64,000 nt of DNA from Anoplopoma fimbria. Lineage: Eukaryota; Chordata; Actinopteri; Perciformes; Anoplopomatidae. Of this stretch, positions 52,637-64,000 are shown piece after piece. How positions within the stretch are numbered: the stretch's first letter is position 1; each line of letters opens with the position of its first letter. The notes below the pieces were generated by a model, which searched no databases, was not told the DNA's origin, and worked only from the letters and a program-made list of their open reading frames with translations. The stretch is from contig NC_072471.1 of the NCBI RefSeq assembly GCF_027596085.1, forward strand, positions 9,879,094 to 9,943,093, given 5' to 3'. The translations under genes and the position numbers were made by a program.

Positions 52637-52864
52637 CCCAGACGGTATTTTAACATGGCTAGCCGACTTTTAGCAGCCCACAGTTAAACAGTGACTCACA
52701 GATTCCTCTCTCTGTCTCTGTCTCCCTCTCTTTCTCTCCAACCTCATCTGTTACTCCCTTGATCCTTTTTCCTTTCTCTTCTCTTCTTTTTTTTTTTACC
52801 ACTTTCCCTTGTTTTCTCTCTTTCTTTCTCTGCCTCACCACCCCCTCTATTTCTCTCTCTCCAG

Positions 52865-52958
52865 GTTGGGTGCTGACCATAGCAGACTTCAGGACAGAGG
52901 TGATTTTTCCTCTGCTCCTCCCCCACTCCCTACTCCAACTGTTCCAGCCATAAACCTA
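52865..52958 (+). other. Putative 94 bp non-coding internal exon (speculative)
   Basis: Preceded by about 170 bp of nearly pure pyrimidine ending tctctctccag (AG at 52863-52864) and followed by a good donor, ccta|gtaagtt (GT at 52959). The segment between is non-repetitive (gttgggtgctgaccatagca...). It could be an internal exon of a + strand non-coding transcript, for example one starting near 15.7-16.08 kb. The frame through it (52759-52953) has no recognisable motif. Confidence 0.25.
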
Positions 52959-53353
52959 GTAAGTTACAATATGACCATACCATCCATGGTGTTTTATAGT
53001 CTGATTTGAACAGAAAACGTATGTGATTTAATATGGTTTCATATCCTAATGGGCTCATAGAATCTAATCAAGCTCATTTTAAAAAGACAAAAAAGTATAG
53101 TGACCCTTTGCATTACTTAAGTTTAAAAAAATAACTTGAACTATCCCTTCTGTTCATTTGATTGGTTGAGGGGCAAAGAAGGAATGGTAATAGGGATTTA
53201 AATCCCCCTGCTATACATAATCAGGAAACAGTGTCCCCACACATGTACAATCAGCAGCAAAGGGAAGGTCGTTTAAACGTTAGAGACGCCCAAATCCAAA
53301 GTATCGCAAATGCTCTTGACTGAAGCTGCTGATTATTAAAATATTAAAACAGC

Positions 53354-53455
<102 letters not shown>

Positions 53456-54007
53456 GAGAGACACACACAGACACAGCCCCCGGGGCCCCAGGGACTTCAA
53501 AGAGCCGTCTACTGTAGGCCTACCTCAGCGACACCTCAACACCAGGTGCCGCAGTGAGGGGGGGTGGAAATGGAAATGGTGAGTGGGGGAGAAAGAGGTA
53601 GAAGAGAGAGAAAGGGAGCAGGAGGGAGACCACAGGTATTAGAGGAGGGTGAAAGAAATAACGTCAGAGGAGGAAGGAAGGGGTGAGGAGATGAGTGCTG
53701 AATCAGAGTAAAAGAGAAAACGAAGGGGAAGTAGGAAGGTGGAGATGAAGAGATTCAAAATTAGGAACAGATAAGTTCAGAAGAAAAAGAAAAAGGGATG
53801 AAAGCCAACAGACAGACAGGCAGAGGCCTCAAACAGGCTAGACAGACAGACAGCCCAGCAGACATGGAGTTGCAGCCAGAGACAGAGAGATAATGGGGGT
53901 GGAGGGCAGTAACACTCTGCTGCTAATACCTCTACTGCTTTGTTGTGAAGAACCCCAGTTCCCCTTTTAATGGTGAACAATTCCTTTAATGATAGCAGTA
54001 AAACATA

Positions 54008-54009
<2 letters not shown>

Positions 54010-54057
<48 letters not shown>
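54010..54057 (+). repeat. (CT)n-(CA)n compound microsatellite
   Basis: CT array to about 54038, then CA to 54057. Confidence 0.96.
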
Positions 54058-54728
54058 TACTGCTGTTCCTCCCAGCCTAACAGAAAATGTGGTTCAGAGC
54101 ACAACGTGACAAGTCACAGTTCAACTTTTACGACTTACGGGACCAATGCGCTCTCACTCACACACCAAAGTTCAAATGCAAAAGCAGCATTTATAGCATG
54201 AAATGGTTTTGTTACACGTGTTAGCGACTTATATGGGGCAGAAATGTGGGCCTTTGTCTAATTTGGGTGCCTGTAAGCTTTTGAATTAACTTGTTTGTGA
54301 GCTGTCAATCATGCAGACTGGCAGGATATGTGAGTTTGAAGAGGAAATCGCGGGTTATATTCTAAACATGAAACCATTTGGTGAGCACTTTGATCCCATG
54401 CAGCTGCCTAACAGTGCGCAGAGTCTTGCATGGCTGCCGCATTGAAACCTTTTCAGTAACACAGGGGGAAAAAACGAAACCCCGACCCTGGCGGTGTTGG
54501 TGCCTTGCTCAATCTGTTGGAATATTCATCCACACAGCTTTCCGTCTCATCCTCAAGTTGTTGATTTCACTTTGTGAGACATGTGGACGAGTCATTCCAG
54601 AGCGTTTCGTTAAATGTGTTGGTCAGTATGTGGTATTTAACACCTTTGATCATCTCCACAACAAACTGTAAACACTCTACAGCTGTAAGACTCAATCCCC
54701 AAAGCACCTGGACAGGCCAAGCATGTCT

Positions 54729-55052
54729 TAAAGGAATAGTTTGACATTTTGGGAAACATGCTCTTTCACTGTCTTGTTGAGTCATACAAGAAAATCGATA
54801 CCGACCTGATGTCTGTAGGGTTAATATGAATATAAAGCCAGCAGCTGGTTGGCTTAGCTTAGCATAAAAAACAACTTGCCTTGCTCAGTCTATTTTTATT
54901 TATTGTTTTACCTTTGGACTGCTTTTAGTCTTTATGCTAAGCTTATCTGATCGTGGCTCCAACTTCACAGTCAATGGACAGATATGTGAGAGTGGTAGCA
55001 ATCTTCTCATCAAGAAAGTCAACAAGCCCATTTTCCCAAATTGTTGGATTCC
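54729..55052 (+). mobile_element. MITE-like element, copy of the 8106 family
   Basis: Starts taaaggaatagtttgacatt (54729) and ends near cattttcccaaattgttgga; the right TIR is decayed. The interior has gcttagcttagcataaaaaa and tttatgctaagcttatctga, the same inverted internal motif pair as in 8106-8681. Shortened relative to that copy. Confidence 0.65.
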
Positions 55053-55339
55053 AATCTATTGAAATGTTATGCTTGATTCTGAAAACTACAAAACTACATT
55101 CAGATGGAATAATCAAAAAGTGAATTTCATCTGCAGGAAAGTGGATTTACTGGGTGTAAATTTGTACAACTGTTACAAAAGGAAAGCAGAACTGTGCTTA
55201 AGAGGAGGAAGTATGGAAGTGTAAATTAATTCTTAATTCACCATCAGGTCTCTGTAATCAAAATGCAAATTGATACTGCAACCTATACAATAAGGGAGAA
55301 TTGTTTCATCAAAAAGAGAGATTCAGTATTTTAGAATTG

Positions 55340-55605
55340 CTGCTTCACAGGACGCCCGCACCACCTCCAAGGACTCCCAAACGAACAGCGAGGGAGGACA
55401 TTGAGGCAAGGTGACCTAACGTAAAAACACGACAAGCCTCCACCTTCCTGATGTGTCCTTGGGTAAGACACCGCATCCCCAGTATAGCTCCAACTGTGGG
55501 GTTCTGGAGCCGAGCCTGACCTCTGACCTCCCTGTGGAGGGTGGCAGACAAAAAGAGATTTTCCCTATGGGGATTAATAAAGTATCACATTATCATTTGA
55601 ATGCA
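55340..55605 (+). repeat. Fish-type repeat with 'ataaagtatcac' 3' end
   Basis: Contains gtgtccttgggtaagacacc and ends ttccctatggggattaataa then agtatcac, a phrase I recognise at the 3' end of common teleost repeats (fast-decaying SINE/LINE tails). The frames 55345-55551 and 55453-55686 lie in it. Confidence 0.5.
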
Positions 55606-56321
55606 GCTGATTGTATCGTTTGTCAGTCTACATTTCAGCCTGCAGACCTTTCTGCAGAAGCGCGTGATGTGACCTTGTCGCGGTAAGTCTCCTGTATCTG
55701 TTGGGGAAGGTCTGCAGACCCAAATGTCAAAAGATAAAGAAACAACCGGCTACTTTGTTCCCCTCCCACCGCTCTATTCATTTATCAGTATTTAAGCTCC
55801 AATTTATTTTTTTTGCGGCACACGACTTGCCTTTTGAGTTCAATTCTATTTCTCTTTGTTGCCTTGATGCAACATTTAGGATTCAACCAAACCAACTGGC
55901 ATACAGATGTACAATGTTTGTTGGTGCTCATTATAAGGCACACAGAGTATAACAATAGCACTGTAAGCATTCATAGCTCAACCTAAGTTATTATTTCTAT
56001 TGTTTCATACTGATTTTCAGATGTTTCTGGGATAAAGCAGCACAAAATGCCACAGACAAATCTTTCACATCTCAGTGTGCACTTATTGCAGTGATATTGC
56101 ACAAGACCAAAGGCCAGCTAAAGCAAAGTTAAGAAACAGCAAACACTGGCATTCTCCCTCTATCTCTATCTCTCTATCTCTCTGTGTGTCCTCTTTCTTT
56201 CTGTCTCTCTCTGTCCCTGTGGTCAACAATCCCTCTGTTGGCCTTTATCCCCAAACCCCATGGACAGAGTCAGGGGAGGGAGAATGCTTAAATGCTTTGA
56301 ATGATGGTGTGGAATGCTAAA

Positions 56322-56423
<102 letters not shown>

Positions 56424-56585
56424 TTGTAAGGGGGGTCGGGGGTCTCCTGCCTGGTCTAGGATCTGGTATGCGTGACTGAACAAGAGGAGGAGAAAGAGAG
56501 GAAAAGGAAAAAAAAAATCCCCCCACCAGAACCTGCCTTCCTAACTTCTAAAGACAGACAATGGCTACTGACTGGTCTGGCAACC

Positions 56586-56736
<151 letters not shown>

Positions 56737-58137
56737 ACTTCACACACAGGACACGTCCTGATAGAAAGCAGAGTTGGGGGAAATCTGCTCTAACCAACTT
56801 TAGATCTCATTACTCCACACATGCAGCCGCTCAGATGCAGCTCTGCCACATGTGAAATAAAACACTGCAAAAATAACCAAAACTAATACCCGAAACCTTC
56901 CATTCAAACCATGAAATCCACAAAATACAACCTTAACCTTCTTTTCGGCTTTGACACTTTTGAGACTTTAAATGTAAAACTCAACTACAACCAGTTGAGC
57001 TGAGACTCCTTTTTTTTCTGCTGCATTTAAGGGTAAAAAAACAAACAAACAGACGTTGATGATTAAAAAAGTCAGCAGGGTAGAACAGCTTCCTATAATA
57101 AACGCCCTGGTGATAATTAATTACACAGGCACTGCAGCCAAATCAAGACGGCAAGCATCCATTTTGAATCTCCTCGTAAATAATAAAACGACACAACATA
57201 TTTTTCCATTTTTTTCAGCCCTTTTTTTTAGAGGAAAGGCTGCACTGTTCAGGGACAATACTCAGAAATGTGTGGGTAGCTATTAGGAACAATACATTAA
57301 AGTAAAAGCCCTTATTGTATTAAATGCGCCTGATTATGGACAACATGATTGTAGAACAAGACCATGGCAGCACTGAGTGTCTTGTGGGAATGAACAATGT
57401 CTAATAACCATGTGGAAATTAGATTGTTAATGAAAAAAACACAGCATGACAACATTGGAGTGCTGCAGCTACACAAAAGTAGTCCACACCGCTCTTTTCG
57501 TTCATTATATAAATATCTTTAATTGTTTTAACCGTAAGAATATAAAACAATTTAATTTTGGGATTCTGCATTTTTTTCTTCTTTACAAACACATAATATA
57601 CAGTACATCTTTTTTAATTTTTCAAACACACACAGCTTTTTCAGCAGGACGCACATCCGTATATTAATTTTTCTAGCAGGTCATTGCATTACATTAAAAC
57701 GCGCACACACAGGCCTCCATGTGTGCATGTGTGTGTTAATGTGTGTGTGTGAAAGAGAGAGAGAGAGATGGGGAGGGAAAGAGACGCAGTCCGCTTGTAA
57801 CCCGACACGGATAGAGAGAGAAAGAAAAATAATCGATTGCTCCTTATTCTAGGCATGTCTCAAAATGGATTGGGGGTATTTTTATTCAGGGAGAGATGGA
57901 GAAAAAGAGGAGGGGAAAAAAGATATTCCTACTCTCCTCTCTCGGAGAGCAACATGAATATGAATGCGACCTGTGTTGCCGTTAACGTGGGAAAATAAAG
58001 CCATGAGACAAACCCTGATTTGTTTCGATCAATAAAGGGTATAAGATATAGAAATCACTTCAATTTGAAGTACGGCGCTCTGAAAAACATCCAATGACAT
58101 TTATTTCCACCAGCATCCCTCAGAAAAAATACCAAAT

Positions 58138-58315
58138 ATTCCTATAACAAACTTACATGGATGTATATTATGTTTAACAACGGCCTGATCATATTTTTCT
58201 TATTTATCTAGCATTGTAGCACTATACTATTCCTATAAAAAAAACTTACATGGATGTATAGTATGTTTAATGACAGCCTGGTCGTACTGTTTATTTAGCA
58301 TTGTAGCACTATAAT
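58138..58315. repeat. ~90 bp tandem duplication (two units)
   Basis: Unit 1 58138-58228 and unit 2 58229-58315 share, in order, attcctata, acttacatggatgtata, gtatgtttaa-type, acagcctgrtc-type and agcattgtagcactata. A third start (attcctata at 58316) follows. Small indels and about 85-90% similarity by eye. Confidence 0.85.
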
Positions 58316-58681
58316 ATTCCTATATCTATTGTATTATTATAGAATGACTGTAGGTATTTATTCTAAGGATAAGCTGACAATCTTGTCTCCTTTTTATTGG
58401 CCAAAGCTTGAACACAACACGTCTCTAAAGGGCATGAAAGTTGGACTTTATCCCTAAAAAATAAGGAAAAGAAACAATAAAAAAAGCTCTTGCACACTAG
58501 CGGATTCATGTTTTTGTTGCTTTTTTTTTTTGCATAAAGCGTCATCATTAAAATCTGAAAAGATTTTACAGCTTGCTGTCCCTTCTCTCTCTCTCTCTGG
58601 GAAATTGTTGCTGTTTATGGGGGTAAATTAACAAAGGTAGTTAGATTGTGTCCTGGTCTCCTTTCTCCAGCTCTGCTCATG

Positions 58682-58716
58682 GAGGGAGGGAGGGAGGGAG
58701 GGATGGGGGGAGGGGG
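58682..58716 (+). other. G-rich tract, potential G-quadruplex
   Basis: Five GGGA units then gggggg and ggggg (gagggagggagggagggagg...). On the + strand this satisfies a simple G3N1-7 quadruplex pattern. In an fbxl14 transcript it would be C-rich. Confidence 0.7.
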
Positions 58717-59472
58717 CAGACACAGTCCCTTTAGGCACATTTTCTCCCAGTCTCTCATTCTTGCTTTCCTTCTGTTTTTCTCTTAACAGTATACACCCTT
58801 TGAAAACAACCACATACGAGGTAGCCAAATGTTTTAGGCGTGATGGCTGTAGCGGAGATTAGTCGTAAATGTCTCAAATCCTGACTCACTGTTAAAAATA
58901 AAAATTTAAAAAAAAGTTTTCAAACCTCACTTTGCTTTAAAACCAAAAGATGAATGCAACTTTGGATGGATGCAAGTTTCACTTTAACAATTTTCTGGAA
59001 GCAAGTGCCAGTAAGCAGATTATTCAAATAACCCCTTTTTAAATATGTGAAAACAAGCTCATTTGCATTGCATGTTGTTCCAGTTTGATGTCAGAATTTC
59101 TGAGATATTAAATCCCAATACGAGATCAAAGCAATTGTTAACGGGGATTTTCATGAGCTCGTAGCAAAAGTACGTTTTAATTGCTTCCTACCAGGCAGAA
59201 TATTAAGTCATATAAAACACTAATTGGAATCCTGCAAGGCCAACAGAGAGAAAAATAAAACATTTGAACACAAAATATTGGTCACATGGGAGAAGCACAC
59301 CTTAGACAACCACACACAGAGGGGAAAAGGGAGGTTTTCTCTCTTTTTTTTTTTTTTTTAAATAAGAAAAGAAGTTTACCCGCCCATCTAATACCCCTCC
59401 TTCTGCTCCTCGTGTCCCCCTCGGTCCCCGTCCAAAAACAGAAAGAACGAAAACACAAAAAAACACTTCCAA

Positions 59473-60675
59473 TCACCTCACTTTCTCACTCTCTGTCATC
59501 TGCCAGAGTCCCAGGTTCAACACTTTAAGGCAGGGGAGCTGTGTGATCCTCTCCAGTCCCCTCTTTGTGATTTTGGTACATCCATACAGGTCGATGCCCG
59601 CCAGCTGGGTCAGGTGGTCGGCTATGAGCTCCAGCCCTTTGTCCGTGATGCGCACACACTGTCCAATGTTCAGGGTCCTCAGCTCGTGCATCTGCCTCAC
59701 CATCCGGTTTATCCCGTCGTCGGAGATGTGACACGAGCACAGGGACAGGGACTTGAGCTGGTACAGCCCCTGGGCAATGTAAGCCAGGGTCTGGTCCCCT
59801 ATCTTATCGCAGAAGGAAACGTCGAGCCCGGAGAGCCTCAGGGTGCCCATGGCGAGGTGCATGGTCCCCGTGTCGCTGATGTTGTCGCAGGAGCGGAGGT
59901 TAAGACTCCACAGGGAGGCCATGTGGGAGAGGTGGATCATCCCTGCATCCGAGATACCCCCGCAGAAGCTCAGGTTCAGTACCCGGAGCTTGGTCAGCCC
60001 CTTGGAAATGTGTTTGAGTGACAGGTCCGTCAGTTTCTGACAGTCCTGGAGAGTCAGGTACTCCAGGTTCAAACAGCCCTCCGCCGCGCTGCGGGTCATC
60101 CCCGCCAAGTGTCCGATCCCCACGTCCGAGACATGCCTGCAGGACCTCAGATTGAGGCTCTTGAGCCTGTGGAGGCCCCAGGCGATCAACAGAAGCCCAG
60201 TGTTGGTGATGTTGCTGCAACCACCGAGCTCCAGCACCTCCAGGTTCTTCAGATACTGAGCTATCCTGCCCAGACTGGAGTCCGTGATCTGCTTGCACAG
60301 ACTCAGGTTCAGCACCCTCAGCGACGGGATCTCCTGAACAAATGCATGACCCAGCCCGTTATCTGTGAGGTTGTAGCAGCCGGACAGATTGAGGGACTCG
60401 ATGTTTGGCATTCCCTGGATCACATAGCTCAGGCTGCGACGCAAGGACAGGATCTGGACCCTCCGGATGCCCCGAGCCTGGAGGCTGGGGAACAGGGAGG
60501 GATTGGCCCGGCGGAGGTGCAGCTTGGCCTCCACCCCCCTCCACACTGACTTGTGGTAGGATGCGTCCCTCCAAGCGATACACACTTGGGCTACCCTGCC
60601 TTTGTCCCTCACATCCAGATAGCTGAAAATCATGGCCAAAATTTCCGGGAAGAGGCACGAAATGTGCGTCTCCAT
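59473..60675 (-). CDS. fbxl14: F-box and leucine-rich repeat protein 14
   Basis: 400-residue protein, beginning METHISCLFPEILAMIFSYL. FBXL14 is the substrate-recognition subunit of an SCF (SKP1-CUL1-F-box) E3 ubiquitin ligase. Published substrates include Snail/Slug and Twist family factors and Mkp3; the fly/frog orthologue is Partner of paired (Ppa). The F-box lies at about residues 3-48 (LFPEILAMIFSYLDVRDKGR, ...AWRDASYHKSVW). From about residue 90 to 390 run eleven or so LRRs of the cysteine-containing type (for example NIESLNLSGCYNLTDNGL, GLELIADHLTQLAGIDLYGC). It is nearly identical to mammalian FBXL14. The start is supported by a good Kozak context (acaATGG) and an in-frame TGA nine bases upstream. 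The coding region is intronless here and ends ...MTESEKVR. Human has a longer 418-residue form made by splicing at the last lysine codon; the same AAA|GTGAGG donor exists here (GT at 59481-59480), so a second exon downstream is possible. Frames on both strands at 59525-60685 are shadows. Confidence 0.97.
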   Translation of the reverse strand: METHISCLFPEILAMIFSYLDVRDKGRVAQVCIAWRDASYHKSVWRGVEAKLHLRRANPSLFPSLQARGIRRVQILSLRRSLSYVIQGMPNIESLNLSGCYNLTDNGLGHAFVQEIPSLRVLNLSLCKQITDSSLGRIAQYLKNLEVLELGGCSNITNTGLLLIAWGLHRLKSLNLRSCRHVSDVGIGHLAGMTRSAAEGCLNLEYLTLQDCQKLTDLSLKHISKGLTKLRVLNLSFCGGISDAGMIHLSHMASLWSLNLRSCDNISDTGTMHLAMGTLRLSGLDVSFCDKIGDQTLAYIAQGLYQLKSLSLCSCHISDDGINRMVRQMHELRTLNIGQCVRITDKGLELIADHLTQLAGIDLYGCTKITKRGLERITQLPCLKVLNLGLWQMTESEKVR

Positions 60676-61400
60676 TGTTTTTCAAACCCCAGGCATATAA
60701 GAATTAATACTCCACACCTCCAAGGCTGAAAAACAAACAAAAACCCTCTCAGCCTCCTCTTGCAATAATGCAAAAGTATCAACAGTACCAGTTATCCACA
60801 GAAGTAGAGGAAAAAAGACACAGGAGTTGTTTGTTTCTCTCAGTTTCTCACATTGAACTGTGCAAAAAATCGACCCAACTCTCTCCAAGCCCACGTGACC
60901 CTGAGCTCGTTGCGCAGTAGAATTCAAATGCATTAAAAATAACAAAAAAAGGGGTTAAAACAAACACAACAACAAAAAAAGAAGCGTTTATTCCTGCCTC
61001 AACTTCTCCTCTCCGCCAAAAAGAGGAGGCGAGGGGGGGGCGAAAGGAAGGAGGAGGAGGAGGAGGAGGAGGAGAGGAGGAAAAAGCGTCAATCCTTCCC
61101 CCTCTCTCTCCCTCTCTCTCAGACGACGCTTCCTTGTATTATACCTACAAAAAGCCGTCCTCTCTCGGCCGAGCGGGGATCCAGACGGTCGTACATTGCA
61201 GAATGAGAAAGTGCAAAAAAAAATAAAACCAACACTCTTAACGCCGCCTATTAGAAAACATTTCCATGATAGAAAAAGCAGAAAAAGGTAGAGCCGGGTT
61301 GGCTTTGTAGGCAGAGTGAGAGAGAGAGAGAGGGGCGTCCTGGGCTCAAAGCCTTTGTCTGCTCTTTTCAAACCGACTTGGCAGGGACCCCGGCACTCTA
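60676..61400 (-). promoter_or_regulatory. fbxl14 5' UTR and promoter region
   Basis: Upstream of the ATG on the minus strand. The sequence contains an E-box CACGTGAC at 60892-60899, a GGAGGA-rich/CpG stretch (61019-61090, minus strand CCTCC) and a CpG-rich block around 61155-61200 (cctctctcggccgagcgg). No clear TATA box. This is consistent with a CpG-island promoter. The transcription start is not determined. The frame 60988-61371 is an artefact of the CCT/Leu-rich tract. Confidence 0.45.
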
Positions 61401-62490
61401 GCTGAACGGGAGGGGTGCACGGCGTGAAATAGTGTTATTAATATGTGTTAAAACATACTCAACAATAAAAAAGCGTTGCTGTAAGAGTTGTAAGAGAAGG
61501 CTTATTCACGGCATGATGTGTGTTGGTATTTAATAATTAATGCGGCGCGATATTAATTCGCGCTTGTATCGAGCCACCCCTCTCCCCTACGTGTCAGGCA
61601 GTTGGTTTGTCCCGCCTCAGCTGGAACGGTGCGAACAGTTTCCCTTGGAAACCAACTTCTTACAATTCAGTTCACTTTGGGCTTTAACCCTTTGAGCGGA
61701 CCACACAGGAAACACAGGGAAGCCAGCTGGAGGAGCCCCTGTCCACTGCTTACCTGGCACACATATGTTGTATTATTATCAGAATGTCTTTATCCACTCT
61801 ACTCTTTTACACTTGCAAAAAAAAATTAAAAAAACTCCCCCCCCAAAAAAAAATAGATTTACATTTCATTCATAAGAAATGTAAAATATTAACTATCTGG
61901 CTGAAAACATGCAATAAAACAAAACACAGCACATTGGCTTAATGTATTGATATGTTATTATGTATATACAATAAATAAAAAATATCTCTACACACACTTC
62001 AACACACTTTATAGCTTGTTAGGCGACTGACTGGGAGTGTGAACAAATGTGAGTGGTGATTATTTATATATATAATATATATATATAAATATATATAGGA
62101 TATGTATATAGCATGGGGGGTCCTTAAATGACGTTGGTGTTAGAATTAGTCTGTAAAATACTTCTGTTGCTTCTGTTAAGTGTCTCATAAAGCACCAAAA
62201 TAATCACTTTGAAGCAGTTGTCTCACATCTGGCAAAACTCATTTTACTTTCAGCTGACGGTACAGAGAGTGTGTATATGTGTATATCAATAATAGCTATT
62301 TATGGCAGATATATTTTCAAAATTACTTGTCAAAGCATGGAAATGATCAAATGCAACAGAAAAGGTAGTGAGAACATTTTTTACTCTCTTACAAGTTTTA
62401 CATTTCATCCCCTGCAGTGGGCCTCTCTCACCCCCAGAGTATAGCCTTCTTGGTGTGTGTGTGCATGTGTGTCTCAATGTTTATCTATAT

Positions 62491-62605
<115 letters not shown>

Positions 62606-62704
62606 AGAACATATGTCTGTGCATGTTTTTTTTGGGTGTAAACAGTATATTTTTTATGTTTGCAGTGCTCCCTCTCACTTTTTGTAGAGGCTTCTCTCTG
62701 TGTA

Positions 62705-62714
62705 TGTGTGTGTG

Positions 62715-62758
<44 letters not shown>
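62705..62758 (+). repeat. (TG)n microsatellite, ~54 bp
   Basis: TG array with one GCG interruption, same orientation as the one at 62494. Confidence 0.95.
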
Positions 62759-62760
<2 letters not shown>

Positions 62761-64000
62761 AGACATAATATGACAGGGGAGCCGTTTGCTGAAGCCAGTG
62801 AAGTGTGGCAGAGAGGTTGAGAAAGAGTAAAGGAGGAGGAGAGAAAGAGAGAGAGAGAAAGAGAGAGAGAGAGACCTGATGAGAAACATAGAGGCAGAGG
62901 TAGAGAGATAGGAGGAAAGCGGCAATAGTGATCAGGTGAGGATAACATAGATGGAGAGGAGCTGCAGAAACGGGCCTTTTTACATGGAAAGAAGCAGCCG
63001 AGCACAACTGACAGCAACTCTCCTCTCATCCTCTCGGTTCTTCTACTTACGAATATATTTTTTTCAAGTCTCTGATAGCAACAGTCAGATATGTATATGT
63101 AAATGTTTTTGCTTGCTGTAAATCTTCCCTCCTGTGCATACTGGGTTGTGAGTGTGAGTAAAACAAATCATATTTTTCAAAGGTACAGTCTTTTTAGTAA
63201 AATAAACCCTATTTTTGTATCTCTTAAAAGACTGGGAAGACTATTTTCCTATCACCATCTTCCTCATCTGAATTTCTGCTTCTGTCTTTTGATCCTCTCC
63301 TATATATCAACTTGCTTTTGCTTTTTTCTCCCTGCATGTCTCCTTTTTTCTCAACTCAAACTGATTGATTGGTCCTCTTAAATTCACATTATTGACATGA
63401 ATAGTGGCCAGAATGAGTCACAATGAGGTTGCAATAAATGTCATAGCAAAATGTATTAATAGCAATAATCAGAAGAAAACATATATTTCAGATTTGTAAT
63501 CCCATACATATATTTATACATGCAGAACACAACTAAATACTCTTATGTAATAAGCATGTGAGTCATTTAAACTTACATGCTTTATGGAAAAATGTGTGTT
63601 ATAGAACAATTCATGTTGTTATCATTGTTTGGGTCTTTATCTCTGCCATGGTCTATCATAGCCAGACCTATCAGCAAGGCGCTGTATCAACGCTGGAAAA
63701 AGTTCTGGCCACAAACATTTTCATTGTGCTACAGGAGAAAAAACGATCTGCATTGTTTGTATTTTGTTAAAACATAACAATCACAATCGTATTTTGCGGC
63801 TCTAAGCACAGGATACAGCGGCAGTGCAAAACAGTAACATGTAGAAGTGGAGGAGAATGCGTCATGAAAAATGCTTATTTTAGATTAAGGACAAAAATAT
63901 ATCACAACTTATTTAGCATCTGTGATTATGTACTTTTTTATTGAAGTCATTAATTGGAGTTCTTATAAGTCTATAAAAGCCTATTTATAGACTCTGATAT

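Larger units (their letters stand above)
57291..59472 (-). other. fbxl14: Probable fbxl14 3' UTR and downstream sequence
   Basis: Downstream of the fbxl14 stop on the minus strand. Minus-strand AATAAA motifs occur at 58398-58393, 58362-58357 and 58295-58290, about 1.1 kb past the stop, so a 3' UTR of that size is plausible. The stretch includes a G-rich tract (58682-58716) and a tandem duplication (58138-58315). The 57.3-57.5 kb and 57.9-58.1 kb parts look unique and could hold conserved non-coding sequence, but I cannot test conservation. Confidence 0.4.

Noticed and set aside
59525..60685. Long frames on the + strand and in other minus frames across fbxl14 (up to 146 residues)
   Set aside because: They overlap the strongly conserved FBXL14 coding frame and arise from its GC-rich codon use; no independent motif is present.

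Overview
This window is vertebrate nuclear DNA, almost certainly from a teleost fish. The evidence is: a single-exon-type FBXL14 gene, the spliced terminal exon of an ERC1-family gene, intron-containing nuclear tRNA-Leu(CAA) genes, exceptionally dense and long (CA)n/(TG)n microsatellites, and several short interspersed elements that I recognise from memory as common in percomorph fish. Nothing looks prokaryotic or viral. Most long open frames are dinucleotide repeats read as poly-Cys-Val or poly-Thr-His.

Layout. 1-8769 is the last intron of erc1 (+ strand), carrying old interspersed repeats and a ~576 bp MITE-like element that ends 88 bp before the last exon. 8770-8907 is the terminal coding exon of erc1 (C-terminal FIP-RBD-type segment), followed by a ~1.9 kb 3' UTR and a poly(A) signal at 10763. 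From about 10.8 to 58.3 kb there is a ~48 kb gene-poor interval with no recognisable protein-coding exon. It contains four intact or near-intact tRNA-Leu(CAA) genes (15278 +, 22340 -, 35162 +, 35520 +), one rearranged tRNA-Leu pseudogene (34252), degenerate tRNA-Lys-like fragments within a ~1 kb tandem duplication (21.4-23.5 kb), a nested transposon with TIRs and a candidate target-site duplication (14155-15120), a near-perfect 37 bp hairpin (12897-12975), and about twenty long TG/CA arrays. Two stretches have the splice-site appearance of non-coding exons (15.7-16.08 kb; 52865-52958).

59473-60675 (- strand) is a full-length fbxl14, the substrate-recognition subunit of an SCF ubiquitin ligase, with its 5' UTR/promoter region to about 61.4 kb. 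Beyond that lies microsatellite-rich, gene-free sequence.

The two genes are convergent (erc1 > < fbxl14), the same neighbours and orientation as on human 12p13.33 (from memory). They are not a functional operon: ERC1 is a vesicle-tethering/active-zone scaffold and FBXL14 a ubiquitin ligase adaptor. I see no convincing new biological system. The most interesting items are the tRNA-Leu(CAA) family with an inverted T-arm copy, the nested transposon, the long hairpin, and the possible unannotated transcript.
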